This document shows positions 24,271-32,971 of a stretch of 64,000 nt of DNA, in pieces. Below the pieces are notes generated by a model. It did not search any database and was not told the origin of the DNA. It saw nothing but the letters and a program-made list of their open reading frames with translations. The DNA comes from Arthrobacter oryzae (GTDB lineage Bacteria; Actinomycetota; Actinomycetes; Actinomycetales; Micrococcaceae): NCBI RefSeq assembly GCF_030812315.1, contig NZ_JAUSSM010000002.1, positions 124,001 to 188,000 of the forward strand, written 5' to 3'. The position numbers and the translations under genes are program-made. Position 1 is the stretch's first letter. Each line of letters opens with the position of its first letter.

Positions 24271-24879
24271 TCACCTCTGGATGCCCAGGGTGGCGATGAG
24301 GTCTTCGTGCAGCTCGAACCAGACACGGTGGAAGGAGTCGCGGTCTGTGGCCGTGAGCCAGGCGGGGTCCGTCGCAGCGTTTGCGACGGCCATCTCCAGG
24401 CGGTTGGCGTAGCCGCTGAACCGCGGCAGCACCGCTGTCAGGCGGACTTCAAGGTCGCGCAGGGACGTCAGTGCCTGAATGAAGGTTCGGCGTGTTTCCT
24501 CGTCAATCCCATCCGTTGGCGGATGCCCGTCGGAGAGCCACTGGAGCTGAATCCTGCTGCAGGCGGCGACGACATTCGTATTGAGGGATAGGAAGTCCGA
24601 GTGCGCTCGGGAGACCGCTGAATAGCCGCGGACACTGTTCAGTTCCGCTGCCAGGAGACCCTCGTTTTCGGCCCTGCCGGCGACCGTCAGTGACCACCCC
24701 CGGGTTCCCGCGAAGGAGGAGCGCAGTGCCCAACCCTTGGCACCCGCCGCTATAAGGGATCGTTCGACGTCGGCCGGATCCTGACCGAATCGTTCGACAA
24801 TTGAGTTCGTGTCAGCGAAGCCGTGCAGCCTCACGGCGTGGAGGGTAAGCAGCAGGGATCGGTGCTGCGGGCTCGTCAC
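24271..24879 (-). CDS. Winged-helix-like hypothetical protein coupled to PEP-swivel protein
   Basis: This 202-residue protein has an N-terminal segment LLLTLHAVRLHGFADTNSIVERFGQDPADVERSLIAAGAKGWALRSSFAGTRGWSLTVAGRAENEGLL that looks like a winged HTH (HTH at 15-45, wing at 48-65). The C-terminal half is helical and ends FHRVWFELHEDLIATLGIQR. GTG 24879 overlaps the TGA of the swivel gene (GTGA), so the two are translationally coupled. No family name is recognised; it may be a regulator or a partner of the swivel domain. Confidence 0.65.
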   Translation of the reverse strand: MTSPQHRSLLLTLHAVRLHGFADTNSIVERFGQDPADVERSLIAAGAKGWALRSSFAGTRGWSLTVAGRAENEGLLAAELNSVRGYSAVSRAHSDFLSLNTNVVAACSRIQLQWLSDGHPPTDGIDEETRRTFIQALTSLRDLEVRLTAVLPRFSGYANRLEMAVANAATDPAWLTATDRDSFHRVWFELHEDLIATLGIQR

Positions 24880-25331
24880 GAAGTTGTTCCGACATCGAGT
24901 GGCTTCGCCCGGACGGTTCCGTAAGTTCCATCGACCACGAGCGTCGTTCCGCTCGTGATGCGGGTCAGGGTGTTGGTGACGCCCAGGACGGCCGGGATGC
25001 CATACTCGCGGGCCACTATGGCGGCATGCGAAAGCATCCCCCCTGTTTCCGTGATGATTGCCGAGGCCACTGCGAAGAGTGGTGTCCAGGCCGGATCAGT
25101 GGTGCGGCAGACCAGGACGTCGCCGGGCCTCACCTCGGAGAACTCGTCGATGTTGTGAACGGTCCGTGCAGTGCCACAGGCAGTACCGGGACTTGCGCCC
25201 GTTCCAGTGAGGACGTGGCTGGAGATTTCCATCCCTGCCTTTCCCGTCCGGGCTTCAGACGTAGCTTCCATGTCAGCCGGCCGCCCCCGCTGCGCTTCCG
25301 ACATCTTATGGTCAACAACCTGTTGGGGCAT
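24876..25331 (-). CDS. Stand-alone PEP-utilising enzyme mobile (swivelling phosphohistidine) domain
   Basis: This 151-residue protein holds only the swivel domain of PEP synthase, PPDK and PTS enzyme I. The sequence GTGASPGTACGTARTVHNI leads into VLVCRTTDPAWTPLFAVASAIITETGGMLSHAAIVAREYGIPAVLGV, whose GGMLSHAAIVAR carries the phosphorylatable histidine. The LVVDGTYGTVR end is also canonical. The ATP-grasp and PEP-binding domains of full enzymes are absent and no gene for them lies nearby. It is followed with 4-bp overlap by the winged-helix protein. It may work with a partner kinase encoded elsewhere. Confidence 0.87.
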   Translation of the reverse strand: MPQQVVDHKMSEAQRGRPADMEATSEARTGKAGMEISSHVLTGTGASPGTACGTARTVHNIDEFSEVRPGDVLVCRTTDPAWTPLFAVASAIITETGGMLSHAAIVAREYGIPAVLGVTNTLTRITSGTTLVVDGTYGTVRAKPLDVGTTS

Positions 25332-25371
25332 GAACGCCCCCGAGCAGAACGCAAAGTATTTTTCAGACCCG

Positions 25372-25397
25372 TGTCGAGTTACCCTCGCGCTGTTCGA
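25372..25397 (+). promoter_or_regulatory. Candidate ECF42 promoter upstream of the YciI gene
   Basis: TGTCGA at 25372-25377 and CGA at 25395-25397 are separated by 17 bp. This matches the TGTCGA (-35) / CGA (-10) pattern reported for ECF42 sigma factors. It lies ~50 bp before the YciI-family gene, which is followed by an ECF42-type sigma gene, so autoregulation of the pair is expected. Confidence 0.6.
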
Positions 25398-25448
25398 CCT
25401 GTGGGTGAGAAGGTCGAAGGGCGACCTTCCAAAACCTAGGAGAATGAA

Positions 25449-25868
25449 ATGGCAAAGTACATGTTGATCATGCGCGGAACCGACGAGTCGTACGCCAACC
25501 TTGAGAAGGCCGACTTCAACGAAATGCTCGAGACCATGGGCAAGTTCAATGACGAACTTATCCGCGCCGGAGTCCTGCTCGCAGCCGAAGGCCTCGACGA
25601 TCCGAAAGAGGGCGTCGTCGTGGACTTTACCGGCGAAACCCCGGTGGTCACCGACGGGCCCTACGGCGAAACCAAAGAGCTGTTCGGCGGCTACTACATC
25701 CTGGATGTGGCATCGAAGCAGGAAGCAATTGAGTGGGCCAAGCGGGCACCCATGACGGCTGGAACCAAAACGGAAATCCGTCGGGTACCTTCGATCGACG
25801 AGTTCCCGCAGGACAACGAATGGATCCAGAAGGAACGCGCATGGCGCGAGCAGACCGGACAGCTCTGA
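25449..25868 (+). CDS. YciI/DGPF family protein
   Basis: This 139-residue ferredoxin-like-fold protein opens AKYMLIMRGTDESYANLEKADFNEMLETMGKFNDELIRAGVLLAAEGL. The diagnostic VVTDGPYGETKELFGGYYILDV carries DGPY in place of the usual DGPF. TAGGAGA sits before ATG 25449. Proteins of this family are the constant neighbours of ECF42 sigma factors and are thought to be their targets. The biochemical role is unknown. Confidence 0.92.
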   Translation: MAKYMLIMRGTDESYANLEKADFNEMLETMGKFNDELIRAGVLLAAEGLDDPKEGVVVDFTGETPVVTDGPYGETKELFGGYYILDVASKQEAIEWAKRAPMTAGTKTEIRRVPSIDEFPQDNEWIQKERAWREQTGQL

Positions 25869-25907
25869 ACCTGGACCAGACCTGAACCAGCAACTCTGTA
25901 TCCACCA

Positions 25908-27164
25908 GTGAGCAGCAGACCGGCAAGGGCCGCCGTCGAGGCAGTGTGGCGCAGTGAGTCCGCCCGCATCGTCGGCGCCCTTGCCCGCTACACCGGCGAT
26001 TTCCCACTGGCCGAAGACCTTGCCCAGGAGGCACTGGCCGAAGCCCTGGTCTCCTGGTCGGTGAATGGCATCCCCGCCGAACCGGTGGGTTGGCTGCTGA
26101 CAACCGGCCGGCGTCGTGCGATTGATACCTTTCGACGGCGTGCCGCCCGGGACGAAAAATACGCGCTGCTGGCCCGGGACCTCTCCGAGGAGGAGCCAGG
26201 TGCGGATTCCCTGTTCAATCCCGAAGCGATCAACGACGACGTACTGGCACTGATGTTCATCTCATGCCATCCGGTGCTTTCCAGGGAAGCGCGGATCGCG
26301 CTGACCCTGCGCGTAGTGGGCGGCATGGGCACGGACGAGATCGCCAAGGCGTTCCTGGTTTCGGTGCCCACGATCCAGGCGAGGATCACGCGTGCCAAGA
26401 AGACGCTGGCCGCCGCGCACGTTCCGTTCGCTGTGCCGGAAGCCCATGAAGTGCCTGAACGGCTTGGCTCCGTGCTCCACGTCGTCTACCTGATCTTCAC
26501 GGAGGGATCTTTCGCATCCGGCGGTGAGTCCTGGATGCGCACGGACCTCGCAAGCGAAGCACGCCGCCTGGCCCGCGTGCTCGTGCGGCTGGCACCCGGG
26601 CCCGAAGTGTTCGGTTTGCTGGCGCTGATGGAACTGACTGCGGCGCGGTTCCCTGCGAGGCTCGACGCGTCCGGCCGGCCCGTCCTCCTGGAAGACCAGG
26701 ACCGGCGGCGGTGGGACCAGTCCGCAATCCGGCGCGGTCGTGCGGCGCTTGCGACGGCGATGGCAGCGGGCCGGGGACTGGGAGCCTACGGACTGCAGGC
26801 GTCCATCGCTGAATGCCATGCGGTGGCCCGCTCGGTGGGGGAAACGGACTGGCAACGGATCGTGATCCTGTACGAGGCACTCGGGCGATTGACGCCGTCG
26901 CCCATCATCGAATTGAACCGCGCGGTGGCGGTGGCCATGGCCACGGGCCCGGCCGCCGGGCTGGACCTGGTGGACGCGCTGGCGTCCCGGGGCGAATTAG
27001 ACGGTTCGCACCTGTTGCCAGCCGTCAGGGGCGAGATGCTGACCAGGCTCGGCCGGCGTGAAGAGGCAAAGTCTGCACTTCAACAGGCAGCCAGCCTGTG
27101 CGCGAATGCGGCCGAACGGGCAGCCCTGGAACGCAAGATCGACGAGCTTCGCAAGCCGGCGTAG
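25908..27164 (+). CDS. RNA polymerase sigma factor, ECF42 type with TPR-like C-terminal extension
   Basis: This 418-residue sigma factor has region 2 at about residues 10-75 (ALARYTGDFPLAEDLAQEALAEAL ... PVGWLLTTGRRRAIDTFRR) and region 4 at ~120-170 (ALTLRVVGGMGTDEIAKAFLVSVPTIQARITRAKKTL). The ~230-residue C-terminal extension (AHEVPERLGSVLHVVYLIFTEGSFAS ... LLPAVRGEMLTRLGRREEAKSALQQAASLC) ends in TPR-like helices, the hallmark of ECF42, which uses the extension instead of a classical anti-sigma factor. GTG 25908 lies 39 bp after the YciI gene. Confidence 0.93.
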   Translation: MSSRPARAAVEAVWRSESARIVGALARYTGDFPLAEDLAQEALAEALVSWSVNGIPAEPVGWLLTTGRRRAIDTFRRRAARDEKYALLARDLSEEEPGADSLFNPEAINDDVLALMFISCHPVLSREARIALTLRVVGGMGTDEIAKAFLVSVPTIQARITRAKKTLAAAHVPFAVPEAHEVPERLGSVLHVVYLIFTEGSFASGGESWMRTDLASEARRLARVLVRLAPGPEVFGLLALMELTAARFPARLDASGRPVLLEDQDRRRWDQSAIRRGRAALATAMAAGRGLGAYGLQASIAECHAVARSVGETDWQRIVILYEALGRLTPSPIIELNRAVAVAMATGPAAGLDLVDALASRGELDGSHLLPAVRGEMLTRLGRREEAKSALQQAASLCANAAERAALERKIDELRKPA

Positions 27165-27352
27165 GGTCTTCCTAGGGAGGCAGGACGGCTCCTGTCATCC
27201 CGTCGGTGCGGGCCTGAAACGGCAGAGAACAACCTGGGTCAGTGCGCTGGCCGTGTTGGGCGCATGGCTCCACAGGAGCGATACCAATGATTCAGGTGGC
27301 CCGCACTCGCCCGGCTTCCGGACCGCGCGAAATCGGAGCGCTTCCTGAAACG

Positions 27353-28276
27353 TCAGTTCTGGGCCCGTTGGCGGTAGTTCCGGGGGGTTTCGCCGGTGTC
27401 GTTGAGGAAGTGCCGGTTGAAGTTGGACAGGTTCGAGAATCCGACTTCATAGCAGATGTCGGAAATGGCTTTGTCGCTGCTCTCAAGTAAACGCCGGGCG
27501 TGGGCCAGACGGAGTTTGCGGACGAGGTCGCTGAAGTTCTGGCCCGTGGCCCGCTTGAAGTACTTCGAGAAGGTGGGTTCCGCCATTCCCACCAGGGCTG
27601 CGGCCTCGGACATCTTGATAGTGCCGGCGTGGTTGCTGAACACGTACTCCAGGATGATGTCGACCACGGCAGCGGCCTGGCCGTCCAGCTGCGGCCTGAA
27701 CCATTCCTCGGCCAGGAAGCGCCGTTCTTCCTGCGGCGCCCTGGCCAGGATTCCAAAGAGCTCAAACAGGTGTTGGAGCCGCTCCAGCCCTGTGGTGGCA
27801 CCTATCGCCTCGATGGATGCGGCTGCCATCCCGGCTGAACGGCCCATGAATTCGATACCGCGTGCCGACTGTTCCAGCAGGGGCTTGACCTCGGCCAACT
27901 CGGGGACAAGGGCTGCGGTCTGCTCGACCCATTTGCCGTCGAACTGGATGACGGCGTCCCGGTTCTTCAGTACTTCGCCGGGTTCAAGGTCGCTGACCCA
28001 GTCGTGGGGGAGGCCCGATCCAACGATGGACACGTGGCCGGCCTCAAAAGTGCCGATGTGGTCTCCCACGATGAATTTCCCGGTGCCCTTCCGGATGAGG
28101 TGGATCTCGTACTCGGGATGGTAGTTCCACCGTGCCACCGGGCTGGGGTAGTCGTGTTGGTTCCACCGGACTGAGTGGTTGGGGTCAGGGGGGATGACTT
28201 CCCGGTTCGCGCGCATCCCCAGCAGTCTTTCGGCCAGTCTGGCGGTCGCTCCGTCAATGGGGTCCGCGGCAGTCAT
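27353..28276 (-). CDS. AraC family transcriptional regulator of the polyol operon
   Basis: This 307-residue protein has an N-terminal cupin sensor (WNYHPEYEIHLIRKGTGKFIVGDHIGTFEAGHVSIVGSGLPHDW) and C-terminal double HTH at about 200-305, with MSEAAALVGMAEPTFSKYFKRATGQNFSDLVRKLRLAHARRLLESSDKAISDICYEVGFSNLSNFNRHF as the AraC signature. It is divergent from the ABC transporter operon, its likely target. ATG 28276. The inducer is probably a sugar alcohol (inference from the dehydrogenase). Confidence 0.92.
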   Translation of the reverse strand: MTAADPIDGATARLAERLLGMRANREVIPPDPNHSVRWNQHDYPSPVARWNYHPEYEIHLIRKGTGKFIVGDHIGTFEAGHVSIVGSGLPHDWVSDLEPGEVLKNRDAVIQFDGKWVEQTAALVPELAEVKPLLEQSARGIEFMGRSAGMAAASIEAIGATTGLERLQHLFELFGILARAPQEERRFLAEEWFRPQLDGQAAAVVDIILEYVFSNHAGTIKMSEAAALVGMAEPTFSKYFKRATGQNFSDLVRKLRLAHARRLLESSDKAISDICYEVGFSNLSNFNRHFLNDTGETPRNYRQRAQN

Positions 28277-28315
28277 GGTGGTTCTCTCTGAATCGGCTGT
28301 TTATGAAATATGGAC

Positions 28316-28330
28316 AGCACCTAAGGTGCT
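28316..28330. promoter_or_regulatory. 15-bp palindrome in the araC/ABC divergent region
   Basis: AGCACCTAAGGTGCT is a perfect dyad around a central A, 40 bp from the araC start. It may be an operator for a dimeric repressor or a second regulator. AraC proteins normally use direct repeats, so it may not be the AraC site. The rest of 28331-28553 holds the operon promoter, with no further symmetric site seen. Confidence 0.4.
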
Positions 28331-28553
28331 TTACCCCAGAATAGCGCCTCCCGCAGGGAATGGCCGTGGAAAATAAGTATCAGAAATCGGCAAGCAGGGC
28401 GCTAGTTGTGCCCTATCCCACACGCCTAAAGTTGAGGAACACCAGCGAGGCATAACGGAATTTCCCGGTCACTTGCCTCACCCCGGTCCGGTACGTCGAG
28501 CAGCAGTCGAGGTCCGGTGACCGTGCACCCCCTGAAGAACAAAGGAGTCCTTA

Positions 28554-29906
28554 ATGCGCCCGAAAATGCGTGCTGCGACCCTGGCCGCCGGCGCCCTGTG
28601 CGTCGCGCTGAGTGCCTCGGCCTGTGCAGGTGCCGGCGGAGGCAATTCCGCCGGAGACCCGAACAGCATCAATGTCCTGATGGTGAACAACCCCCAGATG
28701 GAGGACCTGCAGCGGCTCACCGCGGACAACTTCACCAAAGAAACCGGCATCAGGGTCAACTACACGATCCTGCCCGAGAACGATGTCCGGGCCAAGATCA
28801 GCCAGGAGTTCTCCAGCCAGGCAGGCCAGTACGACGTGGCGTCGCTGTCCAACTATGAGATCCCGTTCTATTCCGCCAACGGCTGGCTCGCGCCGCTGGA
28901 CAATGTGGCCCAGGCCCCCGGATTTAACCAGGACGACATCCTGCCGGCCTACACGGCGTCCCTCACCGGCGAGGACGGCAAGCTTTACGGCGAACCGTTC
29001 TACGGCGAATCCTCCTTCTTGATGTACCGGAAGGACATTCTGGAGGCCAAGGGCCTGACCATGCCGGAGAAGCCCACCTGGGATGAGGTCGCGGACATAG
29101 CAGCGCAGGTCGACGGCGCAACCCCGGGAATGAAGGGCATCTGCCTGCGCGGCCAGCCAGGCTGGGGCCAGGTCTTCGCGCCGCTGACCACCGTGGTGAA
29201 CACCTTCGGCGGGACCTGGTTCGACAAGGACTGGAACGCCCAGGTCAACAGCCCGGAATTCACCGCAGCAGTCGAGTTCTACACCAAACTGGTCCGCGAG
29301 CACGGCGAAGCAGGCGCCGCCCAGGCCGGCTTCACCGAGTGCCTGAACAACATGAGCCAAAGCAAAGTGGCCATGTGGTACGACGCAACCTCGGCCGCCG
29401 GCGCCCTGGAAGCCGAAGCGTCACCTGTGAAGGGGAAGATCGGCTACGCCCAGGCCCCGGTAAAGGAAACGAAGTCGTCCGGCTGGCTGTGGACCTGGTC
29501 CTGGGCTATGCAGGCGGCATCAAAGAAGCAGGACGCCGCCGGGAAGTTCATCGCCTGGGCCAGTTCGAGCGAATACGAGGAACTGGTCGCCTCCGAGCTC
29601 GGCTGGGCGAAGGTTCCGTCCGGCAAGCGCATCTCCACTTACGAGAATGCCGGGTTCCAGAAGGCGGCTCCGTTCTTCGAGGCCGAACGGTTCGCCATCG
29701 AGAATGCCGACCCGAAGAACCCGGGCGCGCAGGAACGCCCGGCCGTCGGCATCCAGTTTGTGGGCATTCCCGAGTTCGCTGCCCTGGGCACCAACGTCTC
29801 CCAGGGTGTCAGCTCCGCCATTGCAGGCCAGGGCAGCGTGGCTGATGCACTGGCCAAGGGCCAGGAAGCCGCCCAAAAAATCGGCAATAAGTACAAGTGG
29901 CAATGA
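28554..29906 (+). CDS. ABC transporter substrate-binding lipoprotein (polyol/sugar type)
   Basis: This 450-residue extracytoplasmic solute receptor has a lipoprotein signal ALCVALSASAC with the lipidated cysteine at residue 24. The mature part fits CUT1 family 1 binding proteins: INVLMVNNPQMEDLQRLTADNFTKETGIRVNYTILPENDVRAKISQEF, then GQYDVASLSNYEIPFYSANGWLAPLD. AAAGGAG-type leader before ATG 28554. It is followed by two permeases and an NAD-type polyol dehydrogenase, so the ligand is probably sorbitol, mannitol or a similar polyol. Confidence 0.92.
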   Translation: MRPKMRAATLAAGALCVALSASACAGAGGGNSAGDPNSINVLMVNNPQMEDLQRLTADNFTKETGIRVNYTILPENDVRAKISQEFSSQAGQYDVASLSNYEIPFYSANGWLAPLDNVAQAPGFNQDDILPAYTASLTGEDGKLYGEPFYGESSFLMYRKDILEAKGLTMPEKPTWDEVADIAAQVDGATPGMKGICLRGQPGWGQVFAPLTTVVNTFGGTWFDKDWNAQVNSPEFTAAVEFYTKLVREHGEAGAAQAGFTECLNNMSQSKVAMWYDATSAAGALEAEASPVKGKIGYAQAPVKETKSSGWLWTWSWAMQAASKKQDAAGKFIAWASSSEYEELVASELGWAKVPSGKRISTYENAGFQKAAPFFEAERFAIENADPKNPGAQERPAVGIQFVGIPEFAALGTNVSQGVSSAIAGQGSVADALAKGQEAAQKIGNKYKWQ

Positions 29907-29926
29907 CCGAATCGCAGGAGAACATC

Positions 29927-30895
29927 ATGACTACCGCAACGGCGCGCATCTCCCGCCCGGGACGCAACGCAGCCAAACCTTCACGAGACAGCCGGTCGCG
30001 GGAACGCGCCCTGGCCTGGGCACGGCGTGCGCCGCTGCTTCCGGCCCTGATCTTCCTCATCATCGTCACCCAGCTTCCGTTCGTGGTGACGCTGATCATC
30101 TCGTTCCTGAACTGGAACAGCCTGAGCCCTGACAAGACCGCCTTCGCCGGCTTGGAGAACTACGCCACGGTCCTCACGGACCCGGACCTGCGGCAGGCGA
30201 TCTTCACCACAATCCTCCTCACCGTCTCCGTGGTCCTGGCCAGCCTGGTCATCGGGCTGGGCCTGGCACTGCTGCTGGACAAGAAGTTCATCGGCCGCGG
30301 ATTGGCACGGACCCTGCTGATCGCACCGTTCCTGGTGGTGCCCGTGGCAGCCGCCCTCATCTGGAAGCACGCCCTACTCAACCCCACTTACGGGCTGATC
30401 AACGGCATCCTGACCTGGGTGTGGGCCCTCTTCGGCGGCGACACGGCGCCCCAACTGGACCTCCTGTCCCAGGCGCCGATGATGGCCGTCATCGTCTCGC
30501 TGGTCTGGCAGTGGACCCCGTTTATGATGCTCATCCTGCTGGCGGGCCTGCAGTCCCGTCCTATGGACACTGTCGAAGCGGCCCAGATGGACGGCGCCAC
30601 GCCCTGGGCGATCTTCCGGCACCTCACCCTGCCGCACCTGCGCCAGTACCTGGAGCTGGGCGGCCTGCTCGGAGCCATCTATATCGTGCAGAACTTCGAC
30701 GCCGTCTTCACCCTCACCGCAGGCGGACTGGGCACGGCCAACCTGCCCTATGCCATCTACCAGACGTTCTACTTCGCCAACGAATACGGCCTGGCATCCG
30801 CCGCCGGCGTCGTGGTGGTCATCGGCACCATCATCGTTGCCACTTTCGCCCTCCGCACCGTCTTTTCGCTCTTCAAGAAGGAGGCAGCACGATGA
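29927..30895 (+). CDS. ABC transporter permease 1 (MalF/SmoF-like)
   Basis: This 322-residue permease has a basic N-terminal tail and six helices starting near residue 38 (PLLPALIFLIIVTQLPFVVTLIISFLNW). The EAA loop is VEAAQMDGATPWAIFRHLTLPHL. ATG 29927 has CAGGAG 6 bp upstream and is preferred over the frame opening at 29897, which overlaps the binding-protein stop. Its TGA overlaps the ATG of permease 2 by 4 bp. It forms the membrane channel with permease 2. Confidence 0.92.
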   Translation: MTTATARISRPGRNAAKPSRDSRSRERALAWARRAPLLPALIFLIIVTQLPFVVTLIISFLNWNSLSPDKTAFAGLENYATVLTDPDLRQAIFTTILLTVSVVLASLVIGLGLALLLDKKFIGRGLARTLLIAPFLVVPVAAALIWKHALLNPTYGLINGILTWVWALFGGDTAPQLDLLSQAPMMAVIVSLVWQWTPFMMLILLAGLQSRPMDTVEAAQMDGATPWAIFRHLTLPHLRQYLELGGLLGAIYIVQNFDAVFTLTAGGLGTANLPYAIYQTFYFANEYGLASAAGVVVVIGTIIVATFALRTVFSLFKKEAAR

Positions 30896-31821
30896 GCACC
30901 CTCACTCCTGCCGCGCCCCGCAAGTCGGGCCATGCCCGTTCAACGTCACGTGCCAGTTCGACCACCGGACCACTCCGGCACGGCAAGTCACGCATGGACC
31001 CCACGCGCAACAACACGGCCGCCGGCATCGCAGCCTGGCTGCTCGCCCTGCTCTTCGCCGCCCCCGTCATGTGGATGATCCTGACCTCCTTCCACTCCGA
31101 AACCGACGCAGCAACCAACCCGCCGTCCATCGCCGCGAACCTCACCCTGGACGCGTACAGGGAGTTCTTCGGCGAAACGTCCGGCGTCAGTCCGTGGCCG
31201 TCGCTGATTAACTCCGCCACCGCCTCGATCCTGTCCACGGTCCTCGTCCTGGTCCTGGCCATTCCCGCGGCGTATGCACTGTCCATCCGGCCGGTGAAGA
31301 AGTGGACCGACGTGATGTTCTTCTTCCTCTCCACGAAGATGATGCCCGTGGTCGCTGCGATCCTGCCGCTCTACCTCTTCGCCAGGACGGTCGGGGCCCT
31401 CGACAACATCTGGTTCCTGATCCTGATGTACACGTCCATGAACCTCCCCATCGCGGTCTGGATGATGCGGTCATTCCTCGCAGAAGTACCGGTCGAAATG
31501 CTGGAAGCAGCCCAGATCGACGGCGCCAACCTCCTCCTCACCCTCCGCAAGATCATCGCCCCCGTGGCCATGCCCGGCATCGCCGCGACCGCCCTGATCT
31601 GCTTCATCTTCAGCTGGAACGAACTGCTACTGGCCCGGGTCCTCACCGGCGTGGTGGCAGGTACCGCCCCCGTCTTCCTGACGGGCTTCGTGTCAGGCCA
31701 GGGCCTCTTCCTCGCCAAGGTGTGCGCCGCCGCCGTCGTGATTTCCCTCCCGGTGCTGTTCGCCGGCTTCGCAGCCCAGGACAAGCTCGTCCAGGGCCTC
31801 TCTCTCGGCGCCGTCAAGTAA
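30892..31821 (+). CDS. ABC transporter permease 2 (MalG/SmoG-like)
   Basis: This 309-residue protein has a ~45-residue Ser/Thr/Arg-rich N-terminal tail, then six helices. The EAA motif is EAAQIDGANLLLTLRKIIAPVAMPG, with the CUT1-type FSWNELLLARVLTG nearby. ATG 30892 overlaps the preceding stop (ATGA). No ATP-binding subunit gene lies in this operon, so a shared multi-sugar ATPase (MsiK-like) encoded elsewhere presumably powers it. Confidence 0.92.
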   Translation: MSTLTPAAPRKSGHARSTSRASSTTGPLRHGKSRMDPTRNNTAAGIAAWLLALLFAAPVMWMILTSFHSETDAATNPPSIAANLTLDAYREFFGETSGVSPWPSLINSATASILSTVLVLVLAIPAAYALSIRPVKKWTDVMFFFLSTKMMPVVAAILPLYLFARTVGALDNIWFLILMYTSMNLPIAVWMMRSFLAEVPVEMLEAAQIDGANLLLTLRKIIAPVAMPGIAATALICFIFSWNELLLARVLTGVVAGTAPVFLTGFVSGQGLFLAKVCAAAVVISLPVLFAGFAAQDKLVQGLSLGAVK

Positions 31822-31871
31822 CGCCGTCAATGAGCCGGCCCCACCACTTCGATTCTCAAAGGATTTCACCG

Positions 31872-32933
31872 ATGACAACATCAACCGCCCAGTCCGCGAC
31901 CCTCGGACAGCCGGAGCTGCCAACCACCATGCGCGCCTCCATCCTGAAACGCCAAGGCGACATGGCTATGGAAACTCTGCCCCTGCCGCAGCCCGACGCC
32001 GACCAGGTCCTGGTCCAGGTCGCCGCCGTCGGCGTCTGCGGCAGCGACGTCCACTATTACGAGCACGGCCGGATCGGCGACTACGTGGTGGACCACCCGC
32101 TGATCCTCGGCCACGAACTCTCCGGCCGGATCGCCGCCGTCGGAAGCGCCGTTGACCCTGCCCGCATCGGCAACCGGGTCGCCGTCGAACCCCAGCGCCC
32201 CTGCCGCACGTGCAAGCAGTGCAAGGCCGGCCGCTACAACCTGTGCCCGGACGTCGAGTTCTATGCCACCCCGCCGATCGACGGCGCCTTCGCTGAATAC
32301 GTGACCATCCAGAGCGACTTCGCCTATGACATCCCGGACAGCGTCAGCGACGAAGCTGCGGCCCTAATCGAACCGCTCTCCGTGGGGCTGTGGGCCTGCG
32401 AACGAGCGGAGATCAAGCCCGGCAGCCGGGTCCTGATCGCCGGCGCCGGACCGATCGGCATCATCGCCGCCCAGGCCGCCCGCGCTTACGGCGCCACCGA
32501 AATCCACATCAGCGACATCACAGAGGACAGGCTTGCGTTCGCCCTGGAACACGGCGCCACGCACGCGCTCAACGCCAGGACGGACAGCGTGGAGGGGCTC
32601 GACGTCGATGCGTTCATTGACGCTTCCGGCGCCCCTCAGGCGGTCCGTTCCGGGATCAAAGCGGTGGGGCCGGCCGGCCGGGTCATCCTGGTCGGGTTGG
32701 GAGCGGACGACGTTGAACTCCCCGTTTCGTACATCCAGAACCGCGAGATCTGGCTCTCCGGCGTATTCCGCTACACCAATACCTGGCCCCTGGCCATCCA
32801 GCTGATCGCCGACGGGAAAGTGGACCTGGACATCCTGGTCACCGGTAAGTTCGCACTCGCCGAATCCGAAGACGCGCTCAAAGCCGGAAAGCAGCCCGGA
32901 CAGCTCAAAGCCGTGGTCTACCCGGGCCGCTGA
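31872..32933 (+). CDS. Zinc-dependent NAD(P) polyol (sorbitol/xylitol-type) dehydrogenase
   Basis: This 353-residue medium-chain dehydrogenase has catalytic zinc ligands in VGVCGSDVHYYEHGRIGDYVVDHPLILGHELSG (C, H, E), a structural zinc loop with four cysteines in CRTCKQCKAGRYNLC, and cofactor-binding GAGPIGIIAAQAARAYGA. The layout matches sorbitol/xylitol dehydrogenases oxidising a secondary hydroxyl to a ketose. It is the first enzyme after the transporter genes, 50 bp behind permease 2. The exact polyol cannot be told. Confidence 0.93.
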   Translation: MTTSTAQSATLGQPELPTTMRASILKRQGDMAMETLPLPQPDADQVLVQVAAVGVCGSDVHYYEHGRIGDYVVDHPLILGHELSGRIAAVGSAVDPARIGNRVAVEPQRPCRTCKQCKAGRYNLCPDVEFYATPPIDGAFAEYVTIQSDFAYDIPDSVSDEAAALIEPLSVGLWACERAEIKPGSRVLIAGAGPIGIIAAQAARAYGATEIHISDITEDRLAFALEHGATHALNARTDSVEGLDVDAFIDASGAPQAVRSGIKAVGPAGRVILVGLGADDVELPVSYIQNREIWLSGVFRYTNTWPLAIQLIADGKVDLDILVTGKFALAESEDALKAGKQPGQLKAVVYPGR

Positions 32934-32971
32934 AAACACATGTGAAGTACTAGAACTGCAAGGAAGCAGCC

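Noticed and set aside
28316..28330. Intrinsic terminator between araC and the ABC operon
   Set aside because: The 15-bp palindrome is short, lies in a divergent promoter region, and no transcript needs to end there.
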